DNA from: Streptomyces sp. NRRL F-2580
GTDB taxonomy: Bacteria; Actinomycetota; Actinomycetes; Streptomycetales; Streptomycetaceae
DNA: 53,270 bases
Assembly: GCF_000720115.1 (NCBI RefSeq)
Contig: NZ_JOIR01000043.1
Coordinates: forward strand, 1-53,270
Reading direction: 5' to 3'
Shown: positions 30,547 to 39,818 of the stretch, in pieces
Position numbering within the stretch: position 1 is the first letter of the stretch
Layout of the letters: every line of letters begins with the position of its first letter
Notes under the pieces: generated by a model
Seen by the model: the letters and a program-made list of their open reading frames with translations, nothing else
Told to the model about the DNA's origin: nothing
Database searches by the model: none
Program-made: the position numbers and the translations under genes

Positions 30547-32927
30547 TGGGCAAGGAGCAGTGGGCCCGCGCCGACGGGAACGCGCGGATCACCCAGGTCG
30601 CCGGCGACCACATCACCTACGCGGCCGGCGCCGGCCCCGCGCCCCGGGCGCTGCTCGGCCTGCCCGACGCGCCCCCGGCCCTGGTCGGGCGCGACGGGTC
30701 GGCCAAGGAACTGGTGGGACTGCTCGCGGAGGGCGGCCCGCGCGTCGTCGTCGTGGCCGGGCTGGCCGGCGTCGGCAAGAGCGCGCTGGCGGTGTCCACG
30801 GCCCACCGGGCGGTGGAACTGGGCTGGTTCGGCGACCGCGTGTTCTTCCTGTCGCTGCGCGGCTACGCCCCCGACGGCGGGGTGAGCGGGCCGCAGGCGG
30901 TCCAGGAGATGCTGCGCCACCTGGGCGTCCGCGACACGGACCTGCCGGAGTCGCAGGAGGGCCGGCTGGCGCTGTACCGGGCGAAGCTGGCGGCCTTCGC
31001 CCAGGCCGGGCAGCGCGTGCTGATCGTGGCCGACGACGCGAGTGCGGTCGGGCAGGTGCGCGACCTCGTACCGGCCGCCGAAGTGCACCGGCTGCTGGTG
31101 ACCTCGCGGCACCGGCTCGTGGCGCCCGGGTTCGCGGGGCGGGTGCTCCCGCTGGACGAACTGGCGGAGGAGCCCGCGGCCGAACTCCTTGCCGACGCGG
31201 TGCTGCGCGCGTGGCCGGACGACCCCCGGCCCGTACGGGAGCCCGAGGCGCTGGCCGGGATCGCGCGGCGGTGCGGACGGCTGCCGCTGGCCCTCGCGGT
31301 GGCGGGGGCGGTGCTGGCGGGCGATCCCGGACTGTCCGCGGGGGAGCTGGCGGAGCGGCTGGCCGAAACCCGGAGCCGGCTGGAGGCGCTGACCTTCGAC
31401 GAGGGCGGCGTACCGGTGGGGGTGCGGGCCGCGTTCGACCTCTCGTACGCGCGGCTGCCCGCCGACCAGGCGCGGATCTTCCGGCTGCTGACGGTGAACC
31501 CCGGCCCGGACTGCCGTACCGAGTACGCAGGCCTGCTCACGGGCGAGGGCGAGGACGTACGGCCCAAGCTGGCCGCGCTCGTACGGGCCAGCCTGCTGAC
31601 GGAGCAGCCGGTGGGCTCGGGGCGGTGGCGGATGCACGACCTGCTGCGGCTGTACGCGCTGGAGCGGGGCGAGGAGTGCGCCGAGGCGGACGGGCGGGAG
31701 GAGGCGACGGACAGCTTCCTGGCGAGCCTGGTCTTCGACACCGAAGTGGCGCAGGAGGTCCTGGGCGTGAACAGTCCGGGCAGCAGCGGGCCGGGACTGC
31801 CGTCGGTGGCGCAGGCGCTGGACTGGCTCGACACGGAGCGTCCGCTGCTGGTTGCCGCCGTGGGCTCCGCCGCCGACTCCGGTCGGGTGGACACCGCCGT
31901 GGAACTGGCCGACCTCCTGGCTCCGTACCTCCAGCTCTACGGGCACGCGCAGGAACACTTGCTGATGGCGCGCCACGTTCTCGCGGCCGTGCGCACGACG
32001 GGCAGTCCCGGCGACATCGCCGTCGCGACGTGCGACCTGGGCAGCGCACTGTGGCAGGCGGACGACGGGGAGGCCACCGAGCGGCTGACGGAGGCCCTCG
32101 CCCTGTTCCGCGAGGCCTCTGACAGGGACGGGGAGGGAAGGGCGCTGACCCTGTTGGGCACCTCGTACGCTACCGCGGGCCGTTTGGAGGAGGCGCGGCA
32201 AGCTCACCAGCGAGCGTTGGAGATCCACCGCGAGCAGGGGTTCCTGCACGCGGAAGCCGTGGTGCTGCTGGCGCTGGGCAGCGACCTCCAGCGCCTGGGA
32301 CGGCTGGACGAGGCGATCGCCATGCACCGGCAGTCTCTCGCCCTCATGCGGGAGCTGGGCGACAGGCACCGCGAGGTCATCGTGCTGGACGCACTTGGTG
32401 AGGCGCTCTGGGCGGCGGGACGGGGCGAGGAGTGCCTGGTCGTATGGGAAGAGGCACTCGTCATCGTGCGGGATCTGGGCTACCGGACCCGCATGGCGTG
32501 GATCCTGAACCGGATCGGGTTATCGCTTTTGTCCGCGGGTTCGTCGCACGAGGTGCGGGCCCGTTTCGAGGAGGCGCTGAGCCTCTTCACCGCAGGGGGA
32601 GACCGGGACGGCGAAGGCGTGGTGATGATCAACCTCGGCGTGCTGCACCAGCGGGAGGGGCGGTGGACGCAGGCGTTGGAGGCGCACGAGCGGGCCTGCG
32701 CGCTCTTGGACACTGTGGAGGACCAGGCCGCTGCGGTGCGGGCACTGGCCGGGACCCTGGGCGGTCTGGGCCGCTTTGCGGAGGCGGCGGAGGGTTTCGA
32801 GCGGGCCGCGGCGGGCTTCGCCGCGGCCGGCGACGCGAAGCGGGAGGCCAAGTGCAGGCAGGAGGCCGCGGACATGCGCGAGGCGGCCCGGCGGCCCCGC
32901 CGCTGGTGGCACCGGTTCACGAGGTGA
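30546..32927 (+). CDS. NB-ARC/TPR STAND protein (NLR-like)
   Basis: The protein has 793 residues. The N-terminal motif WARADGNARITQVAGD (6-21) repeats that of the preceding membrane protein. NB-ARC domain: P-loop GLAGVGKSALA (72-82), Walker B VLIVADDA, sensor LLVTSRHRL, GLPL-like GRLPLALAVAGA and MHD motif in WRMHDLLRLYALE. About 300 residues of tetratricopeptide repeats follow (for example AGRLEEARQAHQRALEIHRE). Such proteins oligomerise on sensing a signal; many act in phage defence or regulation. A TTA leucine codon at 32520-32522 makes translation depend on bldA. It is coupled to the membrane protein by TAGTG. Confidence 0.88.
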   Translation: MGKEQWARADGNARITQVAGDHITYAAGAGPAPRALLGLPDAPPALVGRDGSAKELVGLLAEGGPRVVVVAGLAGVGKSALAVSTAHRAVELGWFGDRVFFLSLRGYAPDGGVSGPQAVQEMLRHLGVRDTDLPESQEGRLALYRAKLAAFAQAGQRVLIVADDASAVGQVRDLVPAAEVHRLLVTSRHRLVAPGFAGRVLPLDELAEEPAAELLADAVLRAWPDDPRPVREPEALAGIARRCGRLPLALAVAGAVLAGDPGLSAGELAERLAETRSRLEALTFDEGGVPVGVRAAFDLSYARLPADQARIFRLLTVNPGPDCRTEYAGLLTGEGEDVRPKLAALVRASLLTEQPVGSGRWRMHDLLRLYALERGEECAEADGREEATDSFLASLVFDTEVAQEVLGVNSPGSSGPGLPSVAQALDWLDTERPLLVAAVGSAADSGRVDTAVELADLLAPYLQLYGHAQEHLLMARHVLAAVRTTGSPGDIAVATCDLGSALWQADDGEATERLTEALALFREASDRDGEGRALTLLGTSYATAGRLEEARQAHQRALEIHREQGFLHAEAVVLLALGSDLQRLGRLDEAIAMHRQSLALMRELGDRHREVIVLDALGEALWAAGRGEECLVVWEEALVIVRDLGYRTRMAWILNRIGLSLLSAGSSHEVRARFEEALSLFTAGGDRDGEGVVMINLGVLHQREGRWTQALEAHERACALLDTVEDQAAAVRALAGTLGGLGRFAEAAEGFERAAAGFAAAGDAKREAKCRQEAADMREAARRPRRWWHRFTR

Positions 32928-32929
32928 GG

Positions 32930-32958
32930 GGCGCACGGGGGAGGGTTCCCCGTGCGCC
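32930..32958. terminator. bidirectional terminator between NLR and VOC genes
   Basis: GGCGCACGGGG pairs perfectly with CCCCGTGCGCC around GAGGGTT. It lies two bases after the NLR stop and 18 bases before the converging VOC gene stop. Confidence 0.82.
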
Positions 32959-32976
32959 GGGTGACATCAGGTCAGC

Positions 32977-33783
32977 TCAGCCGACCTGCTCCGGGGCGGT
33001 CGCCTTGATCACCGAGAAGACGCCGCCCTGGGGGTCGGCGAGGACGGCCATGCGGCCCGCCACCATGTCGAAGGCCGGGGCCTTGACGCTGCCTCCGGCC
33101 CGTACGACGGCGGCCTGGATCTCGTCGACGTCGTCCACGTGGAAGTACGGCATCCAGTGCGGCGGCACCCCCGCCGGCAGCTTGGCCAGGTCCATCATCC
33201 CGCCGACCGCGCGGCCGTCGACCTGGAACTCGGTGTAGTCGCCGGCGTCCGGCATCGTGGACCGGGCCGTGGTGACGGGCAGGACGGCGGTGTAGAAGGC
33301 CGCCGCGGCGGGGACGTCGGCGGTGTTCAGCTCGTTCCAGATGAGGGCGCCGTGCTCGTTGACGATGCCGGCGCCGTCGAAGGTGCCGGCCTGCCACAGG
33401 CCGACGGCAGCGCCGGTGGGGTCGGTGATCACGGCCATCCGGCCGAGGTCCATGACGTCCACCGGGCCCATCATCACCGTGCCGCTCGCGTCGGTGACCT
33501 GCTTGAGGGTGGAGTCGAGGGAGTCGGTGGCCAGGTATGTGGTCCACGCGGTCGGCGGCATCGGGTCCGGGACGGTGCCGTCCGGGTTGCTCGCCTTCAT
33601 GATGCCGGCGACCGGCTTGCCCTTGAGGGTGCAGACGGAGTAGCCGCCCTGCTCGGCCGGGCCGATCTCGCCCTGCCAGCCGAAGAGGTCGCCGTAGAAG
33701 TCGAGGGCCGCCCGCTGGTCGGGGACCATCAGGTCGATCCAGCAGGGGGTGCCGGGCTTGTAGGGGCCGTTCATGTCGGGCAC
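32977..33783 (-). CDS. VOC family protein with two glyoxalase-like domains
   Basis: The protein has 268 residues and two repeated vicinal-oxygen-chelate modules. The first is about 12-130 (TPCWIDLMVPDQRAALDFYG to DPTGAAVGLWQ), the second about 145-262 (LIWNELNTADVPAAAAFYTA to DPQGGVFSVIK). Paired modules form one metal site in glyoxalase and bleomycin-binding relatives. The enzyme substrate is unknown. GTG 33783 has GGAGG five bases upstream, better than ATG 33774. It reads toward the NLR terminator. Confidence 0.9.
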   Translation of the reverse strand: MPDMNGPYKPGTPCWIDLMVPDQRAALDFYGDLFGWQGEIGPAEQGGYSVCTLKGKPVAGIMKASNPDGTVPDPMPPTAWTTYLATDSLDSTLKQVTDASGTVMMGPVDVMDLGRMAVITDPTGAAVGLWQAGTFDGAGIVNEHGALIWNELNTADVPAAAAFYTAVLPVTTARSTMPDAGDYTEFQVDGRAVGGMMDLAKLPAGVPPHWMPYFHVDDVDEIQAAVVRAGGSVKAPAFDMVAGRMAVLADPQGGVFSVIKATAPEQVG

Positions 33784-33822
33784 GGAGGCCTCCGGTGGTC
33801 GGGGGGAAGGACGGGCCGTCCC

Positions 33823-34302
33823 CTACCCGGGGTGCACGGACACAATCGGGCCCTTCGGGTGAACGGCGGGCATGAGTGCGAGCCGGGTGGCCGCCCAGCC
33901 GAAGACCAGGCAAGCGGGCGTGTACAGCGCGAGGTTGAGGGCGTGGAAGGGGCTGTCGGCCGGGCTGTCGAGGAGCCCGGCCGCCCAGCCGAGGCCCGCG
34001 AGGCCCCGTACGGCCAGTCCCGTGGCGACGGCGGCGGTGACGGCCCGCGTGAGCCGGCCGCCGCGGCCGCGGGAGTGGGCCAGGACCGCGGTGGCGCCCA
34101 CCAGGGTCACGGCGGCCAGCGGCAGCACGACCCGGGGCCCGAAGGAGGTCTCCAGGCCGAGGACGGCCAGCGACAGCGCCCGCTCGTCGGCGGCCGGCCA
34201 GGTCGCGCCGGTGGCCCAGTACAGGTGCAGGAGTCCGTCGGCGGCGAGGAGGGCGGCGACGGCGTGTCCGGCGCGGCGCCGGGTGGTGGTTTCGGTCTTC
34301 AT
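33823..34302 (-). CDS. DUF3995 domain membrane protein
   Basis: The protein has 159 residues and four hydrophobic segments. The opening AVAALLAADGLLHLYWATGATWP is the DUF3995 signature, and PFHALNLALYTPACLVFGWA is the last segment. Function unknown in the family. ATG 34302 is used; an earlier in-frame start at 34353 would run through the hairpin at 34315-34348. The VOC gene starts 39 bases past its stop. Confidence 0.85.
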   Translation of the reverse strand: MKTETTTRRRAGHAVAALLAADGLLHLYWATGATWPAADERALSLAVLGLETSFGPRVVLPLAAVTLVGATAVLAHSRGRGGRLTRAVTAAVATGLAVRGLAGLGWAAGLLDSPADSPFHALNLALYTPACLVFGWAATRLALMPAVHPKGPIVSVHPG

Positions 34303-34314
34303 GCCTCGAAAGAG

Positions 34315-34348
34315 GGGGCCCACAGCAAGAACATTCCCTGTGGGCCCC
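34315..34348 (-). terminator. terminator of the surface-protein gene
   Basis: GGGGCCCACAG pairs perfectly with CTGTGGGCCCC around a 12-base loop. Read on the minus strand it is followed by CTCTTTCG, and it lies 41 bases past the surface-protein stop and 13 bases before the DUF3995 start. Confidence 0.75.
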
Positions 34349-34388
34349 GTCACACGGCCGAGGTGCCGACCGGAGCCGTGGTGTCGGC

Positions 34389-35879
34389 TCAGGCGGTGGC
34401 GCGGCGGCGGCGGCCGGTGCCCGCGACCAGGGCGGCGCCCATGGCGAGGGCCACGCCCGCGCCGCCGAGTGCCCAGGTGGTGGCCGCGTCGGCGCCGGTG
34501 GCGGCGAGCTCGCCGCCGGTGTGGCCGGTGGTGTCGTCGACGATCGGCTTGGAGCCGCCGTTCGGCTTCGGCTGGTTGCCGTTGTCACCGGTGGCCGGGT
34601 CGGCGGCGACGATCTTCGTCAGGCGGGACTTGGAGCGCGACGTCGCCCACGGCTTCGGGGTCTCCGGGCCGACCTGGGACGAGCCCCAGGAGGAGATGCG
34701 GAGATCGCCGAGCGGCGCGTCGGCCGTCAGGCGGATGCGGACCTGGATGTCGAAGCTCTGGCCGGCCGCGACGGGGCCGCCCGCGAGGTCGACCCCGAGG
34801 AACACGCCCTCCTCCTCGGACCGGATCTCGGCCTCGTGCCAGCCGGCCTTGCCGTTCTTGTCCTTGCTCAGGACCTCGACCTTGACCTGGGAGCCCTTCA
34901 TCGGGACCCAGTCCGGCCGGGCCAGGACCAGGCCGACGTCGAAGCCGTCCAGGGCCTTCTTGCCGGAGTTGTCGACGTGGACGGACAGGTTGGTCCAGTC
35001 GCCGCCGGCCTTGACGGTCTCCGGTACGCCGTTCACCGTCAGCGCGGGGCCCTCGACGAACGGGTCCTCTTCGCCGTCCTCCGCGCCTTCGATCTTGGCG
35101 CCGTACCAGCTGCTGGGGCCGTACTTCCAGCCGTCGGCGCTGATGCTCACGGCGTCGGAGGCCATGTCGAAGTTGATGCGCGGGGCGTCCGCGGTGAAGC
35201 GGATGCGCACGTCGAGGTCGTAGCTCGCGCCGCGGTCGAGGGTGCCGACGGTGCCGATGAAGTAGTCGCTCATGCTGGTGTCGTCGACTTCGTTGTCGAG
35301 CGCCGTGGCGGGCCACCAGTAGCTGCTGCCGTCCGCGCGGACGATGCGCGACTCGATCTCGTAGTGGCTGGCCTTCAGCTTGCCGCCGGCCTTGTCGACC
35401 GAGAGGCGGGGCTGGAGCCCGTTGACCCAGTCGCCGCCCGAGTTGTCGACGGTGACCTTCAGCTGGGTCCAGTCGCCGCCCGGCTTGAAGCCGTTCTTCG
35501 GGATGCCCGCGACGGTGACGTCGGGGCCCATCATGATGCCGTCGGAATCGGCGTGCTGCTCGTCCCCGGCGGGCTTGGCGTCCTTCGCGGGCTGCTCGGC
35601 GGGCGCCGGGGCCGGGGTGGTCGGCCCGGGCGACTCGACGACGGGCGCCGGCTTGTCCGCGGCGGGCTTCTCCGCGACCGGCGCGGGCTTCTCCGCGACG
35701 GGCTTCTCGGCGACGGGCGTGGTCGGCGCACCGGCGTCGGCGGTGGCGTCGTCCTTCGGCGCCACATCAGGAACGATCACGGCCGGTTGGTCGGCGGCCA
35801 TGGCGGGCGTGGCGGTCAGGATGGTCGGTCCGGCCACGGCGACCGCGGCGACCGCGGCCATGCGCTTGATCTTCTTCAT
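34389..35879 (-). CDS. sortase-anchored (LAATG) surface protein
   Basis: The protein has 496 residues. A signal peptide comes first (MKKIKRMAAVAAVAVAGPTI, cleavage near ATPAMA-AD). A Pro/Lys/Glu-rich spacer with PVAEKP-type repeats follows (about 45-115). Two related beta-rich modules come next (about 125-255 and 285-425), each with GGDWTxLxVxVDNSG and (D/I)xRIRxTADAP. The C-terminus is LAATGADAATTWAL, then a hydrophobic segment and RRRR. LAxTG is the class E sortase signal of streptomycetes, so it should be attached to the cell wall. ATG 35879 has GGGGGG six bases upstream. Ligand or role unknown. Confidence 0.9.
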   Translation of the reverse strand: MKKIKRMAAVAAVAVAGPTILTATPAMAADQPAVIVPDVAPKDDATADAGAPTTPVAEKPVAEKPAPVAEKPAADKPAPVVESPGPTTPAPAPAEQPAKDAKPAGDEQHADSDGIMMGPDVTVAGIPKNGFKPGGDWTQLKVTVDNSGGDWVNGLQPRLSVDKAGGKLKASHYEIESRIVRADGSSYWWPATALDNEVDDTSMSDYFIGTVGTLDRGASYDLDVRIRFTADAPRINFDMASDAVSISADGWKYGPSSWYGAKIEGAEDGEEDPFVEGPALTVNGVPETVKAGGDWTNLSVHVDNSGKKALDGFDVGLVLARPDWVPMKGSQVKVEVLSKDKNGKAGWHEAEIRSEEEGVFLGVDLAGGPVAAGQSFDIQVRIRLTADAPLGDLRISSWGSSQVGPETPKPWATSRSKSRLTKIVAADPATGDNGNQPKPNGGSKPIVDDTTGHTGGELAATGADAATTWALGGAGVALAMGAALVAGTGRRRRATA

Positions 35880-35965
35880 TTGTTTCCCCCCATACATCTT
35901 CTTTTGAACATGATCAGATTAACGGGGGTGGCAGGAAGGTTGATGGCTTAAACATCACGAAACGC

Positions 35966-35998
35966 CAACGACCCCGGCAGCGGCTGCCGGGGTCGTTG
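35966..35998 (-). terminator. terminator downstream of argS
   Basis: CAACGACCCCGGCAG pairs perfectly with CTGCCGGGGTCGTTG around CGG. On the minus strand it follows the argS stop by 32 bases. It also separates argS from the surface-protein promoter region (35880-35965), which is AT-rich. Confidence 0.85.
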
Positions 35999-36030
35999 AC
36001 CTTTGGTGCGTTCTGTCCGGAGTCCGGACC

Positions 36031-37791
36031 TCAGAGCTTCTCGGGCGTCCGGATCCCGAGGAGGGACATGCCCTTGGTCAGGGTGCGGGCCGTCAGGTCA
36101 CACAGGAACAGCCGGTTCTCGACCTGCTCCGGGGTGTCCGCCTTCAGGACCGGGCACTCCGAGTAGAAGGTCGTGTAGAACGACGCCAGCTGGTAGAGGT
36201 ACGCCGCCAGCTTGTGCGGCGCGTGCTCCGACGCCGCCTCGGCGATGAGCTCGCCGAAGTGGTCCAGGTGCAGACCCAGCGCACGCTCGGCCGGGGCGAG
36301 GGCCAGCTCCGGGTGGGCAGCGGGCTTCGCCTCCCCGGCCTTGCGCAGGATGGACTGGATACGGGCGTACGCGTACTGGAGGTACACGGACGTGTCACCC
36401 GTCAGCGACACCATCTGGTCCAGGTCGAACTTGTAGTCGCGCGCCGCGGACGTGGAGAGGTCCGCGTACTTCACCGCGCCGATGCCGACCTGGACCGCCC
36501 GCTCGCCGATCTCGGCCTCGGACAGGTCCTGCGCCTTCTCCCGTACGACGGCCGCCGCGCGGTCGATGGCCTCGTCCAGCAGGTCCACCAGCCGGACCGT
36601 CTCGCCCTCACGGGTCTTGAACGGCTTGCCGTCCTTGCCGAGGACCGTGCCGAAGGCCAGCTGCACGGCCTTGACCTCGTCGTTCAGCCAGCCCGCGCGG
36701 CGGGCCGTCTCGAAGACCATCTTGAAGTGCAGGGACTGCCGCGCGTCGACCACGTAGATCAGCTCGGTCGCGCCCAGGTTGGCCACGCGGTCGCGGATCG
36801 CCGACAGGTCGGTCGCCGCGTAGCCGAAGCCGCCGTCCGACTTCTGCACGATCAGCGGGGTCGGGTTGCCGTCCGGGCCCTTGACGTCGTCGAAGAAGAC
36901 GCACAGCGCGCCGTTGGAGCGGACGGCCACGCCCGACTCCTCCAGCAGCTTGCAGGTCTCCACCAGCATGTCGTTGTAGCCGGACTCGCCGACCACGTCG
37001 GGGTCCTGGATGTCCATGTCCAGCTTGTTGAAGACGGAGTAGAAGTAGATCTTCGACTCGTCCACGAACCGCTGCCACAGGGCCAGGGTCTCCGGCTCGC
37101 CCGCCTGGAGGTCCACCACCCGGGCCCGGGCCCGCGTCTTGAACTCCTCGTCGGAGTCGAAGAGGCCGCGCGAGGCCTTGTACAGGCGGTTGAGGTTGGA
37201 CATGGCCTCCTCGCCGGAGACCTCCTCGTCGGACTTGTGGTCCAGCTCGTGCGGGTGCTCCAGCAGGTACTGGATGAGCATGCCGAACTGCGTGCCCCAG
37301 TCGCCGATGTGGTGGCGACGGACCACCTTCTCGCCCGTGAACTCCAGGATCTCCACCATCGCCGCACCGATCACGGCCGACCGCAGGTGCCCGACGTGCA
37401 TCTCCTTGGCGACGTTCGGCTGCGCGTAGTCGATCACCGTGGTGCCCGGGTTCGCCGCGAGCGGCACACCGAGACGGTCGTCGAGCGCACGCGCCGCCAG
37501 GGTCTCGATGATCGCCTTGTCGGTGATGGTGATGTTGAGGAAGCCCGGGCCCGAGACCTCGATCCCCTGGATCAGGTCACCGGTCGGGATGCCCTCGACC
37601 ACGGTCGTCGCCAGCTCGCGCGGGTTGGCCTTCGCCTTCTTCGCGAGCGCCAGGATGCCGTTGGCCTGGAAGTCGGCCCGGTCGCTTCGTCGCAGCAGCG
37701 GGTCCGCGCCACCGGCCTCCGGCAGGGCGGAGGCAAGGGCGTCGGCGACGCGCTGGTTGACGGACGAAGCGAGCGAAGGGACCGAGGCCAT
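36031..37791 (-). CDS. argS: arginyl-tRNA synthetase
   Basis: The protein has 586 residues. It has the N-terminal Arg-specific (Add-1) domain and the class I signature HVGH (132-135) in [13 protein letters not shown]. The KMSKS region is degenerate, as usual for ArgRS ([18 protein letters not shown]). The C-terminal DALR anticodon-binding domain ends IRTPEKL. It charges tRNA-Arg. ATG 37791 has AGGAA about ten bases upstream. It is divergent from lysS, and a tandem repeat lies between. Confidence 0.97.
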   Translation of the reverse strand: MASVPSLASSVNQRVADALASALPEAGGADPLLRRSDRADFQANGILALAKKAKANPRELATTVVEGIPTGDLIQGIEVSGPGFLNITITDKAIIETLAARALDDRLGVPLAANPGTTVIDYAQPNVAKEMHVGHLRSAVIGAAMVEILEFTGEKVVRRHHIGDWGTQFGMLIQYLLEHPHELDHKSDEEVSGEEAMSNLNRLYKASRGLFDSDEEFKTRARARVVDLQAGEPETLALWQRFVDESKIYFYSVFNKLDMDIQDPDVVGESGYNDMLVETCKLLEESGVAVRSNGALCVFFDDVKGPDGNPTPLIVQKSDGGFGYAATDLSAIRDRVANLGATELIYVVDARQSLHFKMVFETARRAGWLNDEVKAVQLAFGTVLGKDGKPFKTREGETVRLVDLLDEAIDRAAAVVREKAQDLSEAEIGERAVQVGIGAVKYADLSTSAARDYKFDLDQMVSLTGDTSVYLQYAYARIQSILRKAGEAKPAAHPELALAPAERALGLHLDHFGELIAEAASEHAPHKLAAYLYQLASFYTTFYSECPVLKADTPEQVENRLFLCDLTARTLTKGMSLLGIRTPEKL

Positions 37792-37813
37792 GAGCTGCCG
37801 TTCCTGTGAGGTT

Positions 37814-37846
37814 CTGTACTTGGGCTGTACTTGGGCTGTACTTGGG
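37814..37846. repeat. 11-bp tandem triplication between argS and lysS
   Basis: CTGTACTTGGG occurs three times without a gap at 37814-37824, 37825-37835 and 37836-37846. It stands 23 bases upstream of the argS start, so it is in the argS leader or promoter. Confidence 0.95.
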
Positions 37847-37982
37847 TCTTCCGACAAGTGCCGAGTATCCCACGCGGGCGCCATCCGTTTCGCGGGATAT
37901 CACTGGGCGGAAGCAACCCCGGAGCGGCCCGTTCCGTCTGGGAGAATGGCTGAAGCCAGCATTCGAGATAGAAGGACGTGTC

Positions 37983-39710
37983 GTGGCTCAGAGCAGCACC
38001 GAGACCGACTGGGTCTCCCGTTTCGCGGACGAGGTCATCGCCGAGGCGGAGCGCCGAGCACCCGGCAAACCTGTCGTCGTCGCGTCCGGACTCTCCCCCT
38101 CCGGCCCGATCCACCTGGGCAACCTCCGCGAGGTCATGACCCCGCACCTGGTCGCGGACGAGATCCGCCGCCGGGGCATCGAGGTCCGCCACCTCATCTC
38201 CTGGGACGACTACGACCGGTACCGGAAGGTCCCGGCGGGCGTGCCCGGCATCGACGAGTCGTGGGCCCAGCACATCGGGCGCCCGCTGACCGCCGTGCCA
38301 GCCCCCGCCGGATCGGCGTACCCGAACTGGGCCGAGCACTTCAAGGCCGCCTTCGTCGAGGCACTGGCCGAGATGGGCGTCGAGTACGACCCCATCAGCC
38401 AGACCGAGCAGTACACCACCGGTGTCTACCGCGAGCAGGTCCTGTTCGCGATGAAGCACCGCGGCGACATCGACGCCGTCCTCGACCAGTACCGCACCAA
38501 GCAGAAGCCGGGCGGCAAGAAGCCCCAGCAGAAGCAGGTCGACGAGGCCGAGCTGGAGGCCGCCGAGGGCTCCGGCGCCGCCGCCGAGGACGACGGCAGC
38601 ACCGGCGAGGGCGGCTACTTCCCGTACAAGCCGTACTGCGGCGAATGCGGCAAGGACTTCACCAAGGTCACCTCGTACGACGACGAGACCACCGAGATGA
38701 CCTACGTCTGCACCGAGGACGAGTTCACCGAGACGGTCAAGCTCAGCGAGTTCAACCGCGGCAAGCTCGTCTGGAAGGTCGACTGGCCCATGCGCTGGGC
38801 CTACGAGGGCGTCATCTTCGAGCCCTCCGGCGTCGACCACTCCTCGCCCGGCTCGTCCTTCCAGGTCGGCGGCCAGATCGTGCACATCTTCGGCGGCGAA
38901 CAGCCGATCGGACCGATGTACGCCTTCGTCGGCATCAGCGGCATGGCCAAGATGTCCTCCAGCAAGGGCGGGGTCCCCACCCCGGCCGACGCGCTGAAGA
39001 TCATGGAGCCGCAGCTGCTGCGCTGGCTGTACGCGCGCCGCCGCCCCAACCAGTCCTTCAAGATCGCCTTCGACCAGGAGATCCAGCGGCTCTACGACGA
39101 GTGGGACAAGCTGGAGTCCAAGGTCGCCGACGGTTCCGTCCTGCCCGCCGACGCCGCCGCGCACACCCGCGCCGTGCGCACCGCCGCCGCCGAGCTGCCG
39201 CGCACCCCGCGGCCGATGCCGTACCGGACGCTCGCGTCCGTCGTCGACATCACCGCCGGCCACGACGAGCAGACCCTGCGCATCCTGACCGACCTCGACC
39301 CGACGCAGCCGCTCACCTCCCTCGACGAGGTACGGCCGCGCCTGGACCGCGCCGAGAACTGGATCACCACCCAGGTCCCGGCCGACCAGCGCACCCTCGT
39401 ACGCGAGGAGCCCGACACCGAGCTGCTGTCGTCCCTGGACGACGAGGGCCGCGAGTCGCTGCGCCTGCTGCTGGAGGGCCTGGACTCGCACTGGTCCCTC
39501 GACGGGCTGACCACGCTCGTCTACGGCGTCCCGAAGGTCATGGCCGGCCTGGAGCCCGACGCCAAGCCGACGCCCGAGCTCAAGGTCGCGCAGCGGACCT
39601 TCTTCGCCCTGCTCTACCGGCTCCTCGTGACCCGGGAGACCGGGCCGCGACTGCCCACGCTGCTGCTGGCCGTGGGTGCGGACCGGGTGCGCAAGCTGCT
39701 CGCCGTCTGA
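37983..39710 (+). CDS. lysS: class I lysyl-tRNA synthetase
   Basis: The protein has 575 residues. The class I signature HLGN is at 44-47 in SGPIHLGNLREV, and KMSSSKG is at 323-329. A Cys-rich zinc-like segment PYCGECGKDF with a later YVCTED lies between them. This is the archaeal-type (class I, LysK) enzyme and not the class II lysS of most bacteria. An acidic, low-complexity insert lies near 190-215. GTG 37983 follows GAAGGA. It is divergent from argS. Confidence 0.95.
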   Translation: MAQSSTETDWVSRFADEVIAEAERRAPGKPVVVASGLSPSGPIHLGNLREVMTPHLVADEIRRRGIEVRHLISWDDYDRYRKVPAGVPGIDESWAQHIGRPLTAVPAPAGSAYPNWAEHFKAAFVEALAEMGVEYDPISQTEQYTTGVYREQVLFAMKHRGDIDAVLDQYRTKQKPGGKKPQQKQVDEAELEAAEGSGAAAEDDGSTGEGGYFPYKPYCGECGKDFTKVTSYDDETTEMTYVCTEDEFTETVKLSEFNRGKLVWKVDWPMRWAYEGVIFEPSGVDHSSPGSSFQVGGQIVHIFGGEQPIGPMYAFVGISGMAKMSSSKGGVPTPADALKIMEPQLLRWLYARRRPNQSFKIAFDQEIQRLYDEWDKLESKVADGSVLPADAAAHTRAVRTAAAELPRTPRPMPYRTLASVVDITAGHDEQTLRILTDLDPTQPLTSLDEVRPRLDRAENWITTQVPADQRTLVREEPDTELLSSLDDEGRESLRLLLEGLDSHWSLDGLTTLVYGVPKVMAGLEPDAKPTPELKVAQRTFFALLYRLLVTRETGPRLPTLLLAVGADRVRKLLAV

Positions 39711-39725
39711 GACCGCGGGAACCAC

Positions 39726-39765
39726 GCGGAAGGGCCCGCACCCCTCGGGGTGCGGGCCCTTCCGC
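39726..39765. terminator. bidirectional terminator between lysS and DUF2637 gene
   Basis: GCGGAAGGGCCCGCACCCC pairs perfectly with GGGGTGCGGGCCCTTCCGC across a tight TC turn. It stands 16 bases after lysS and 54 bases before the stop of the converging gene. Confidence 0.9.
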
Positions 39766-39818
39766 ATGGTCGAACGGTGCACTCCGGGCAAGGTGCCCCA
39801 GGCGGCGCGCACGGCCGC

